A DNA stretch of 64,000 nt, from contig NZ_AP027272.1 in the NCBI RefSeq assembly GCF_036322805.1, positions 620,001-684,000 of the forward strand. Direction: 5' to 3'. This document shows, piece after piece, positions 7,531-15,275 of this stretch. Both the position numbers and the translations under genes were made by a program. How positions within the stretch are numbered: the stretch's first letter is position 1; every line of letters starts with the position of its first letter. Source of the DNA: Planctobacterium marinum (GTDB taxonomy: Bacteria; Pseudomonadota; Gammaproteobacteria; Enterobacterales; Alteromonadaceae). The notes beneath the pieces were generated by a model. The model made no database searches and was not told the origin of the DNA. It saw only the letters and a program-made list of their open reading frames with translations.

Positions 7531-9438
7531 ATGGGCCAGCATGAAGTCAGTATTAATCGTTCCGCAGACGCCATTCGTTTGTTCATGCGTCATTTACTTC
7601 GAGATATTCAGGCACTGGAGCAAATGCTGGAAAACGACATGTTCGAAAAGGACAAAAGTCGTATCGGCGCAGAGCAAGAGTTTTTCCTGGTGGACTCCCA
7701 AATGCGCCCCGCTTCAGTGGGCCATGATTTACTTACTGCTCTTGACTCAGATTATTTTACTCCGGAATTAGCTTTATTTAACCTGGAGGCCAATCTCGAC
7801 CCTCAGGAGTTTGATGCCTTGAGTTTGCGCAGAATCGAAGCGCAACTCAAAGAGCTAACGCAACAGATCCGTGATAGAGCCAACGAGATGGGGGCTTATG
7901 TTGCTCAAACGGGTATTTTGCCCACCATTAGTAAATCTGATCTCAATCTCAACAATATTACTCCCAAACCGCGTTACCGCATGATCAACGAAGTGCTATG
8001 TGGCATGCGTGGTGAAGACAGTCGCCTTAACATTGAAGGCTTAGACGAGCTGATGTTTACCCATGACAACGTGCTGATTGAGGCCTGTAATACCAGCTTT
8101 CAATTGCATTTCCAGGTAACACCGGAAGATTTTGCCACTTATTACAACATTGCTCAGGCAGTGAGTGGACCTTTGCTGGCACTGGCAGCCAATAGTCCAA
8201 TCCTGATGGGCAAGCGCCTGTGGCATGAAACTCGAATTGCTTTGTTTCAACAAGCCATTGATACCCGCTCAGCTAACAAAGCCAATCGCGAACAGGAACC
8301 ACGTGTCTGGTTCGGCAATCATTGGGTTAAAGAATCGGTTTTAGAGCTCTTTCAGGAAGACATTGCGCGCTTTAGAGTGCTGTTTGCTCAGGACATTGAC
8401 TGCGACCCGTTTGATGCTTTAGAACGAGGAGAGGTACCTAAGTTACAAGCGCTGTGTTTGCATAACGGTACCGTGTATCGCTGGAATCGCGCTTGTTATG
8501 GCATCAGTAAAGGCAAACCCCATTTGCGTATCGAAAATCGCATTTTACCAGCAGGGCCAACACCGCTGGATACCATGGCGAACAGTGCATTTTATCTGGG
8601 GTTGTTATGCGGTTATGCTAAGGAAGTGGGTGACATTTCCAAACATATGGACTTTTCCGACGCCAAACTCAACTTCAACAATGCCGCAAAGCACTCCATG
8701 GAGACTGACTTTCACTGGTTTAAAGGCAAAAGATACGGCTTCGAAGATTTAATCTTGCAGGAGCTGTTACCGCTTGCTAAAGAGGGGCTTAAAGATCGCG
8801 GTATCGACTCAGGTGACATTGACCGCTATCTGGGCGTGATTGAAGAGCGCACCAAACACAACCAAAATGGTGCCATCTGGATGCTGCGCAATTACAACAC
8901 CATTTTGGATAAGGGACTGAAAAAGGAAAACGCTTGTCGGGTGTTAACTTCTTCGATGTTAAATCGTCAGGCCTCAGGTGAGCCGGTACACACCTGGCAA
9001 GATATCACACCGCCAGAAATTAGCGCCATCAAACAGCACAATCAGCTGGTGGAGCAGGTGATGTCTACTGATATCTTCACAGTACACCCCGACGACCTAA
9101 TCGATCTCGCGGCTAAGATAATGCACTGGAATCATATTCGCCATGTGGCGGTGGAAGACAACGGTAAACTCATTGGCGTGGTATCTTATCGCAGTATTTT
9201 GCAAATTTACGGCAAGTACGCTGCCCGCGGTGATGTGCACTTAGTGCCGGTGCAAGAAGTGATGAGTAAAACTACGGTTACCATTACGCCGACGCATACT
9301 ATCGAAGAAGCGATGGCGCTCATGCGCACACACAAAGTAGGCTGTTTGCCTGTGCTGTCTAAAGATGGCTTGGTAGGAATGCTGACAGAAGCCGAATTGA
9401 TGGATGAATTTTCTAAGTGGCTGGAAAAAGGCAATTAG
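7531..9438 (+). CDS. GCS2-family glutamate-cysteine ligase-like protein with CBS pair
   Basis: A 635-residue fusion. Residues about 20-480 are a GCS2-type carboxylate-amine ligase; RIGAEQEFFLVD near 45-56 carries the metal-binding glutamates, and ENRILPAGPTP is another family block. Residues about 510-560 (VMSTDIFTVHPDD) and 575-630 (VMSKTTVTITPTHT) are two CBS motifs forming one Bateman module. GCS2 enzymes make gamma-glutamyl-type amide bonds using ATP; CBS pairs usually sense adenosine nucleotides, so activity may follow energy state. Start: AAGGAGG five bases before ATG. It diverges from two ATP-grasp ligases, which suggests successive ligations. It is much longer than ordinary GCS2 proteins because of the CBS extension. 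The substrate is unknown, and glutathione synthesis is not implied. Confidence 0.88.
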   Translation: MGQHEVSINRSADAIRLFMRHLLRDIQALEQMLENDMFEKDKSRIGAEQEFFLVDSQMRPASVGHDLLTALDSDYFTPELALFNLEANLDPQEFDALSLRRIEAQLKELTQQIRDRANEMGAYVAQTGILPTISKSDLNLNNITPKPRYRMINEVLCGMRGEDSRLNIEGLDELMFTHDNVLIEACNTSFQLHFQVTPEDFATYYNIAQAVSGPLLALAANSPILMGKRLWHETRIALFQQAIDTRSANKANREQEPRVWFGNHWVKESVLELFQEDIARFRVLFAQDIDCDPFDALERGEVPKLQALCLHNGTVYRWNRACYGISKGKPHLRIENRILPAGPTPLDTMANSAFYLGLLCGYAKEVGDISKHMDFSDAKLNFNNAAKHSMETDFHWFKGKRYGFEDLILQELLPLAKEGLKDRGIDSGDIDRYLGVIEERTKHNQNGAIWMLRNYNTILDKGLKKENACRVLTSSMLNRQASGEPVHTWQDITPPEISAIKQHNQLVEQVMSTDIFTVHPDDLIDLAAKIMHWNHIRHVAVEDNGKLIGVVSYRSILQIYGKYAARGDVHLVPVQEVMSKTTVTITPTHTIEEAMALMRTHKVGCLPVLSKDGLVGMLTEAELMDEFSKWLEKGN

Positions 9439-9531
9439 CAAGCATTAAAACTGGACTTTTCAGACTATGCATTGCGGGTCTTTTGCGCCTATTATAGTCT
9501 TGTTCTGGAAAGTTTATGCTTAGGGAAATAT

Positions 9532-9732
9532 ATGGACAACAAGGAAAGTTTACCTCGCAACTGGCTCTTCGGATTTTGCATTGTGATTGCGCTGGGTTGT
9601 ATATTCAGCGCTGTTTGGACAGCACTTAAAGACGGTGGCAGTTTGATACTTCATCCTGCCTACATCACAGGCATGCTGTTACTATTGGTGAGCCACTGGT
9701 TTTCTGCCCGAAAAGCCGTCACCGCAAAATAA
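9532..9732 (+). CDS. Small two-span membrane protein
   Basis: A 66-residue protein beginning MDNKESLPRNW, with two hydrophobic segments (about 13-33, LFGFCIVIALGCIF; and 42-60, YITGMLLLLVSHWF). The ATG at 9532 has AGGGA upstream; the frame is open further left but only from a TTG without a good ribosome-binding site. No family is recognised. It lies 93 bp after the GCS2-CBS gene on the same strand and could be transcribed with it, though the function remains open. Confidence 0.6.
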   Translation: MDNKESLPRNWLFGFCIVIALGCIFSAVWTALKDGGSLILHPAYITGMLLLLVSHWFSARKAVTAK

Positions 9733-9818
9733 CTACTGATTTCTATTTTAATTCAGTTGAAGTTTTTCCATCCGTGCCCACTTAATGGGAACGCGGGTTA
9801 AATGACTTTGGAGATTTT

Positions 9819-10703
9819 TTGGAACGCATTTTTGCTGAACTAGATAGTGGCCAACCTGGTCCCCTGGTCATTGTTATAGCAGCCCTGCATGGCAATGAGC
9901 ATGTGGGGTTTCGGGCAATGGATAGACTGGCGGTAACATTAAAGCACGGAGATTTTATTGGCAAAATCGTTGGCGTGACCGGCAACCTCATTGCTGCTAA
10001 TCGCAATTCGCGTTTTATCCAGCGGGACTTAAATCGTTTCTTCCTGTCGGACTATCTCAACGAAAGCCATTCTGATGTGCCTGAATGGCATGAGGCAAGG
10101 CATTTAATCGATCATATCAATGTCTTGATTGAAGGATACCCGAAGGACCAACCTGTGCATTTATTAGATATGCATTCCATGTCGGGCCATGGCACGCCTT
10201 TTACCTGTTTTCCCCACACGCCCGCCAACGAGCGTATTGCTCACTTATTGCCGTTACCAGCCATTGCTGACCTGGTGGAGATACTACCGGGCACACTCAC
10301 CGCCTATTACGCCGATAAAGTTACTACCACTATGGTAGTGGAATGTGGCCAGCACGATGCTGAAATTACTCAGGTTGTGGGGGAAAATGCCCTTGCTTGC
10401 TTTTTACGAGTCACAGGTTGTCTGGTGAATGAGCAGTGTTACCAGGATGCTGAGCAATTCCTGCGTTTCCATGTAGAAGGTACCGATCAAATTTTTACCC
10501 GAGTTAAATATCGCTATCACATTGAACATCAAGGTTATTTCGACATGCAGCCGGGCTTTCGCAATCTGCAGGCGATAGACAACGGTCAATTGCTCGCTTT
10601 GGACAAAGGCGATGAAGTATTATCGCCATTTGCCGGACGGGTGGTTTTACCCTGTTATCAAAAACAGGGTGATGATGGTTTTTTTATTGCAGTTGATGAG
10701 TAA
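9819..10703 (+). CDS. Succinylglutamate desuccinylase/aspartoacylase family protein
   Basis: A 294-residue zinc-dependent amidohydrolase of the AstE/AspA (M14-like) superfamily. Zinc ligands His24 and Glu27 lie in ALHGNEHVG, the third ligand His is probably in LLDMHSMSGHGTPF, and VECGQHD is a later family block. Members remove an acyl group from an N-acyl amino acid. It is not placed in an arginine succinyltransferase operon, so the AstE reaction itself is unlikely. The start is TTG at 9819, with TGGAG six bases before it; no in-frame ATG fits. Its neighbourhood, next to the ligase cluster, suggests action on an amide product of that pathway, but this is inference. Confidence 0.85.
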   Translation: MERIFAELDSGQPGPLVIVIAALHGNEHVGFRAMDRLAVTLKHGDFIGKIVGVTGNLIAANRNSRFIQRDLNRFFLSDYLNESHSDVPEWHEARHLIDHINVLIEGYPKDQPVHLLDMHSMSGHGTPFTCFPHTPANERIAHLLPLPAIADLVEILPGTLTAYYADKVTTTMVVECGQHDAEITQVVGENALACFLRVTGCLVNEQCYQDAEQFLRFHVEGTDQIFTRVKYRYHIEHQGYFDMQPGFRNLQAIDNGQLLALDKGDEVLSPFAGRVVLPCYQKQGDDGFFIAVDE

Positions 10704-10739
10704 TATCAATTGGTATAATACCCATCGGTTTAATCAGTG

Positions 10740-11279
10740 CTACATGCAATTAGTACCCAGCGGGCACACATAAGCTGTCAATTCGACACTATTGTCTGCC
10801 AGGCATTGCGTGTTAACTTCAAAGTTAATGCCTCTGGTAACAAATGTATGATAACCCTCGTTAGACACAGTAACACCAACCTCAAAGCTGGCGCTGTTCA
10901 GAGATAAAGGTGCGTACCAGGCGCCCGTCTGGGTAGCGAGGTCATTATCATCTGCAACAATATGGACAGCGTGCTCGACTTTGGTTTTGTCTTCTCCAAT
11001 CATGAAGATGTCGACAATAGCATTGCCACTGATGAGTTCGCCTGATGTGGAATCATAAACAAACACATTGATAAAAGGTGAACCAAAACCATCACAGACA
11101 CCTGAGTTGCCACCGTCGTTTTCATCATCTGACGAATCATCATCCTCTTGTTCCGACTGATCATCTGGCGGTGTTGCAGTATTGCCGGTACTAATTGAAA
11201 ACGATCCATCACCACAAGCCTGCAGAGTGAGGGTAAGTAAAAAAATAGACAATATTTTTGTCAGCACGGAGAGTTTCAT
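10740..11279 (-). CDS. Secreted lipoprotein with acidic linker
   Basis: A 179-residue predicted lipoprotein. The signal peptide ends in the lipobox LQAC with Cys22, then comes a serine/threonine stretch and a very acidic linker (about 40-58, DDQSEQEDDDSSDDEN). The rest (about 62-179) looks like a beta-sandwich of the carboxypeptidase-regulatory/transthyretin type (INVFVYDSTSGELISG, then EGYHTFVTRGINFEV), with three cysteines in the last 25 residues or so. It is likely anchored in the outer or inner membrane facing the periplasm. Function is unknown. It is convergent with the aspartoacylase-like gene and 133 bp downstream of the S41 gene. Confidence 0.7.
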   Translation of the reverse strand: MKLSVLTKILSIFLLTLTLQACGDGSFSISTGNTATPPDDQSEQEDDDSSDDENDGGNSGVCDGFGSPFINVFVYDSTSGELISGNAIVDIFMIGEDKTKVEHAVHIVADDNDLATQTGAWYAPLSLNSASFEVGVTVSNEGYHTFVTRGINFEVNTQCLADNSVELTAYVCPLGTNCM

Positions 11280-11412
11280 ATGATCATCCTTGTATTACAT
11301 TCAAAGGGGGGATGGGTTATTTGTGAGGGTAGGAATATTATACGATGGAACTTAAAAATTACCTTAACGAGGATAAAGCCAAGGTGAAGTCAGGATATTG
11401 CACTGTTGCAGT

Positions 11413-12354
11413 TTATCTGGATGTAATCCAATCAATGGCGTTTTTAACTGGGCTGTCGGCGACTTGATCTACGAGCACCGAGCCGCCTGGTCGTCGTTTG
11501 TTTTTGTCTGCCATATACGAAACGGTCAGGGTTAACTGGTTGCCACTTTTTAATGCAAAGACGCGATTAGCGGTTGATTGACCACAGCTGTGTTGACCGA
11601 AACTCTTGCTGTTTTCCAGTCCTTGCAATGCAATCAAGATTGCCTCGCCGGAACTGGCAGTTCGTTTGCTGCTTAGTATGGCGACAGGTTTGTTGGTGCT
11701 TTTCAGTACATAGCTGCTTGATAGCTGAATCATAATCTGTCGCTTTAAAAAACTACTGTTTTTGTATATGCCCCAAGGAATGGCTTCTCCATCGGGTTTG
11801 AAAAAATAACCATGGGTACCATTGCCAAGCAAGGCAGATAAACCGGTGAGCATGGGCCACATATTGCCGCCGCGATTAGTCTGTAGATCCACAATCCAGC
11901 CTTTCAGATCAGAGCTATCTTGGGCGAGTATTTGTTGGTTTAGTTTTTCTGCAAATGCCTGATTTTCTGGCCATGAACCTGACTGATAGCTCTGCACTTT
12001 GACGTACCCGATGCCCTTTGGGATTTCAATTAGTGGCGCTATTTCTTGTTTGCAATTCAAGTTATTGGGGAAAATGAATCTTCGCGGTGTATTCGAGCGA
12101 TAGAAGCTATGATTAGTATTCGCTTGCGCCAGTATGTAGTGTATTGCCCGGTACTTCCCTTCGGCGTCATTTTCATTAGTTAACATGGCTCGGGCTGTAC
12201 TGCTTGTCTCTGGCCAATTAATCGTTTCACGGTTAATAAGGTGTTCTTGCATGAGTGCCAGAATTTCATCCAGCTCGCTTAGCTCGGAGGAGTTGGCGTA
12301 AGGCCACACAGAGAGAAAGCAAAGTAACGCACAGGCGGAAATTCGTTGCAGCAC
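11413..12354 (-). CDS. Secreted S41-family peptidase, NSR-like
   Basis: A 313-residue protein with an N-terminal signal peptide (to about residue 22). The block VDLQTNRGGNMWPMLTGL and the nucleophile region RTASSGEAI (Ser234/235) identify an S41 tail-specific-protease fold. The lysine normally found after the serine is absent (GQSTAN at that place). A histidine at 82 (TNHSFY) fits the Ser-His dyad of nisin-resistance-protein-like members. No PDZ domain is visible. It should act in the periplasm on peptide C-termini. It is downstream of an S10 carboxypeptidase gene on the same strand, with a 15-bp inverted repeat between them. Confidence 0.75.
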   Translation of the reverse strand: MLQRISACALLCFLSVWPYANSSELSELDEILALMQEHLINRETINWPETSSTARAMLTNENDAEGKYRAIHYILAQANTNHSFYRSNTPRRFIFPNNLNCKQEIAPLIEIPKGIGYVKVQSYQSGSWPENQAFAEKLNQQILAQDSSDLKGWIVDLQTNRGGNMWPMLTGLSALLGNGTHGYFFKPDGEAIPWGIYKNSSFLKRQIMIQLSSSYVLKSTNKPVAILSSKRTASSGEAILIALQGLENSKSFGQHSCGQSTANRVFALKSGNQLTLTVSYMADKNKRRPGGSVLVDQVADSPVKNAIDWITSR

Positions 12355-12400
12355 AGCAAAATCCTTTTCAAATTACTGTCTGAAAGCGTTTCATTTTTTT

Positions 12401-12436
12401 ACCTGTATTGCAAGCACTGGAGCTTGCAATACAGGT
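12401..12436. repeat. Perfect 15-bp inverted repeat between two peptidase genes
   Basis: ACCTGTATTGCAAGC (12401-12415) and its exact complement (12422-12436) flank a six-base loop. On the minus strand it follows the S10 gene but is trailed by adenines, not uracils, so it is a strong mRNA hairpin but not a standard intrinsic terminator in that direction. It could stabilise or partly separate the S10 and S41 transcripts. Confidence 0.65.
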
Positions 12437-12446
12437 GCAAGTAAGC

Positions 12447-13943
12447 TTAACGAGCCAAGATGAATTCCCGCACGTCAATTAAGAATTGCGCAAAGCTTGG
12501 ATGGTGTATGTACATCATATGGCCAGCTTCGTAGTATTTATAAGTCACGCGTTCTGGATCGATACCATTGCGTTGCAGTGCATACTCGGCCCCCAGCAGA
12601 GGAGTGGCAAAGTCGTAGTACCCGGCTGCATTAAACACACGTAAGTCTTTATTGCCTCGCATTGCTTTGCCGATATAAGGGGCGACATTGAGATAGGGTT
12701 GTCGTCTGCCTTCGCCGTTTAATGACCAGTTCCATTGAGTAACACCACCGATAATGGTGTATTCGCGGTCTGGATTGAATTGCAATCCCTCTCTTACCCA
12801 GTGATTAAGTGCGGCGGTATAGCTGCCGTCGATGCCATAAAACGAAGGATCTGTTTCAGGATATTCTCCAGCATTGTCGTATTCTTCGCCTTTAAATCGA
12901 CTGTCGAGACGACCAAGTGCAACGCCTTCTTCGCGCAAGAGTTCTTTGTTGAAGCGTTGAAAGTGAACCCGCAAGTTCGCTCGTTCAAGGTAGGTTTCAC
13001 TTAAACCAGTGAAATGTGCCAGTTTACGCTTGATTGCATCACGTTCTTGGCCTTGCAAAGCTGGGCCTAGCAATAAAGCCGGTGCGTACTCTCGCAGTGC
13101 AAACTGGCGAGCTGCCTCTACCCATTCTTCTAACGATAGCTCTGTATTTACTTGTTTGTGATACCAGGCTGTAGCGGCCATTGTCGGAAGCTGCACCATA
13201 TAAGGCATTTCATTACCTTGGTCATACGTGTCGATAGTAAAATCTAATATGGTGGAAATCAGTAAAATACCGTTAATCGAGACATCATCCCAGCGGCCTT
13301 CGAGTTCTTCTATTAACGCTGCTGAGCGGGTTGTGCCATAACTTTCACCACCGATGAATTTGGGACTGTTCCAGCGACCATTTTCTCTTAGCCAGATTCG
13401 GATAAATTGGGCGATGGACTTTGCATCTTCCTTTACGCCCCAATAGTCTTTGTTTTCTCCTTCGCCCACTACTCGACTAAAACCAGTTCCAACGGGGTCT
13501 ATAAAAACTAAATCGGTAACATCCAGCACCGTATCAGGGTTGTCCAGCAGACTGAAAGGCGCCGCCCCATCATCTTCTGCATCACTTGGGATCACAATTT
13601 TTTTCGGGCCAAATACACCCATGTGCAACCACACTGACGCCGAGCCCGGTCCCCCGTTAAAAATAAATGAAACGGGGCGAGTCGCACTGTCTTTCACATT
13701 ATCTTTTATATAACTCATAGAGAAGATGTGGGCAGTTACATCGCCGTCTTTGTCCTTCAGCGGGGTTTCGCCTGCTTTTGCAGTAAAAGACATGCGCTGG
13801 CCGTTAAAGGTGCCCTTGTGCTGAGTGATGGACATAACGGGGTCGGGAATTGGCTTAGGCTCTTTTTCACTGGAAAAAGTACTTGCCGTATAGCAAGCCG
13901 CCAGCAATAAAACTGCGCGTAGGGAGAGATGACTCCGTCTCAT
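12447..13943 (-). CDS. Secreted S10 serine carboxypeptidase-like protein
   Basis: A 498-residue protein with a signal peptide (MRRSHLSLRAVLLLAACY) and serine carboxypeptidase blocks in order: FIFNGGPGSASVWLHMG (oxyanion region), GGESYGTTRSA with Ser201, a late Asp in GYYDFATPLLGAEYAL, and the His in YEAGHMMYIHH. This full triad implies an active periplasmic or secreted carboxypeptidase removing C-terminal residues. The length is normal for bacterial S10 proteins. The start has AAAGG upstream. It lies upstream of the S41 gene and downstream of the esterase paralogue at 13998 on the same strand. Confidence 0.9.
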   Translation of the reverse strand: MRRSHLSLRAVLLLAACYTASTFSSEKEPKPIPDPVMSITQHKGTFNGQRMSFTAKAGETPLKDKDGDVTAHIFSMSYIKDNVKDSATRPVSFIFNGGPGSASVWLHMGVFGPKKIVIPSDAEDDGAAPFSLLDNPDTVLDVTDLVFIDPVGTGFSRVVGEGENKDYWGVKEDAKSIAQFIRIWLRENGRWNSPKFIGGESYGTTRSAALIEELEGRWDDVSINGILLISTILDFTIDTYDQGNEMPYMVQLPTMAATAWYHKQVNTELSLEEWVEAARQFALREYAPALLLGPALQGQERDAIKRKLAHFTGLSETYLERANLRVHFQRFNKELLREEGVALGRLDSRFKGEEYDNAGEYPETDPSFYGIDGSYTAALNHWVREGLQFNPDREYTIIGGVTQWNWSLNGEGRRQPYLNVAPYIGKAMRGNKDLRVFNAAGYYDFATPLLGAEYALQRNGIDPERVTYKYYEAGHMMYIHHPSFAQFLIDVREFILAR

Positions 13944-13997
13944 ATTGTTATACCTTTAATGGAGTTGGTGACTGCAGGAGTATAATCGCTAAAACGA

Positions 13998-14741
13998 TTA
14001 ATACCCAATAACGTGACTGAAGTGCTTTATCGTGTGTTGCTTCCAGGCGTTCCAGTCGTGTATTGATTCCTTACCCCATATATCGCATGAAACTTTGAGT
14101 CCTTTGTGCTGCATGATTTCGCCCAACTGCACGGTTTCTTCGAGACAACCATCCTCATAGGCTCCTTGACCACAGGTGAGGATAAACTCACATTGTGCGC
14201 GCACCTGTTCCAGCACTTCGCCGTCCATATTGGACAGATATGCAATGGGATTGTTGAAATAGATATCCTGGTTATTGAAACCATGAGTGAAACTGGAGAC
14301 TTCGTAGCGACCACTCATACCGAAACAGGTACTGAATATGTGGGGATATTTCAGGGTGTGATTAACCGCGTAATAGGCCCCCATGCTGACTCCTGTGGTA
14401 GCAAGGGGGAGCTTATCCATGCGGCAATCGTGGTAAATCCAAGGCACGATGTGATTGATAATAAAGTGCTCATAAGCCTGATGCCCCTTTATAAAATCCG
14501 CCGGGTGGGTGTGTTTGTTATTCCATGTTTGTGAAACGTTACTTTCTGGGCAATACAGCTTTACTTTACCGTCATTGATGAGGGGGGAAAGCAGGGCAAT
14601 CATACCTTCCGCTTCCCACTCGTGGGCCATACCAGAAGCGGAGGGAAACACTAAAACCGGTTGCCCATAATGACCATAGCTCCACATGTAAAATTCACGG
14701 CCCATAAAATGATTAGAAAATTTGTGAAAGCTCTTTTGCAT
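13998..14741 (-). CDS. Esterase-like alpha/beta hydrolase, paralogue of 2784-3524
   Basis: A 248-residue alpha/beta hydrolase. Ser119 lies in GVSMGAY and the probable catalytic His228 in SIHDWNAW. The start is taken as the ATG at 14741 because it is preceded by GGAG at five bases and because the protein then aligns end to end with the 246-residue esterase at 2784 (GHYGQPVLVFPSASG against GHYGKPILVFPSSGG, GQGAYED against GQGAWED). The frame is open up to a TTG at 14849, which would add 36 residues the paralogue lacks. No signal peptide. It probably has a related substrate to the cluster esterase. It diverges from the MAPEG gene. Confidence 0.85.
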   Translation of the reverse strand: MQKSFHKFSNHFMGREFYMWSYGHYGQPVLVFPSASGMAHEWEAEGMIALLSPLINDGKVKLYCPESNVSQTWNNKHTHPADFIKGHQAYEHFIINHIVPWIYHDCRMDKLPLATTGVSMGAYYAVNHTLKYPHIFSTCFGMSGRYEVSSFTHGFNNQDIYFNNPIAYLSNMDGEVLEQVRAQCEFILTCGQGAYEDGCLEETVQLGEIMQHKGLKVSCDIWGKESIHDWNAWKQHTIKHFSHVIGY

Positions 14742-14797
14742 GGGGGCTCCGGCAGTGTTTGCTGAATTTATCATATCACTATGAATCACAAGTGGGG

Positions 14798-14822
14798 ATT
14801 GCGCCAGTCTGTCAGGCGCAAT
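14798..14822. repeat. Inverted repeat in the esterase/MAPEG divergent region
   Basis: ATTGCGCC (14798-14805) and GGCGCAAT (14815-14822) are exact complements around a nine-base centre. The position between two divergent starts fits an operator, but it matches no consensus I know. Confidence 0.35.
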
Positions 14823-14866
14823 ACACTGGAATTGATTAAAACAAATCAAAGAAAAGGATGTGCGTT

Positions 14867-15268
14867 ATGCTATTAGCGATGTTTGCCATGGTGCTATTGA
14901 CCTTGGTAGTGGGGGTGATCACTCTGTCCAGCCGTTTTAAAAGTGTAAGAGCGGGGGATGTTAAAGCGCGCTATTACAAGTTGATGCAAGGTCAGGAGTT
15001 GCCTGAATACGTGGCCAAAACCGGACGCAATTTTAACAATCAATTTGAAGTGCCAACGCTGTTTTATGCCGCTGCTATATTGCATATTGTGTTGCAGTTG
15101 GAGCAGGGGGTGGGTTTGTATCTGGCCTGGACATTCGTCGCACTGCGCTACTTACACGCTTTAATACACTTGAGCTACAACCATGTATTGCACCGCATGT
15201 TGAGCTTTTTTGCGGCCTTTTTTGTGGTGGTGGCCATGTGGATAAACCTGGTAGTGGCCACCTTGTAG
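14867..15268 (+). CDS. MAPEG-family membrane protein
   Basis: A protein of about 133 residues with four hydrophobic segments and the MAPEG block GRNFNNQFEVPTLFYA, followed by ALRYLHALIHLSYN. MAPEG proteins are small trimeric membrane enzymes linked to eicosanoid and glutathione metabolism; most bacterial members are uncharacterised. AAGGA lies eight bases before the ATG at 14867; another in-frame ATG three codons upstream (14858) overlaps that ribosome-binding site and is less likely. It is convergent with the response-regulator gene, leaving only seven bases between their ends. Confidence 0.85.
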   Translation: MLLAMFAMVLLTLVVGVITLSSRFKSVRAGDVKARYYKLMQGQELPEYVAKTGRNFNNQFEVPTLFYAAAILHIVLQLEQGVGLYLAWTFVALRYLHALIHLSYNHVLHRMLSFFAAFFVVVAMWINLVVATL

Positions 15269-15275
15269 CTTCACT

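Noticed and set aside
7328-7771. Open frame overlapping the start of the GCS2-CBS gene
   Set aside because: It runs through the promoter and then through the GCS2 coding region in another frame; its product has no domain pattern and the overlapped gene is clearly real.
9819-10703. Assignment as AstE of the arginine succinyltransferase pathway
   Set aside because: No astA, astB, astC or astD gene is nearby, and the superfamily includes many other N-acyl amino-acid hydrolases.
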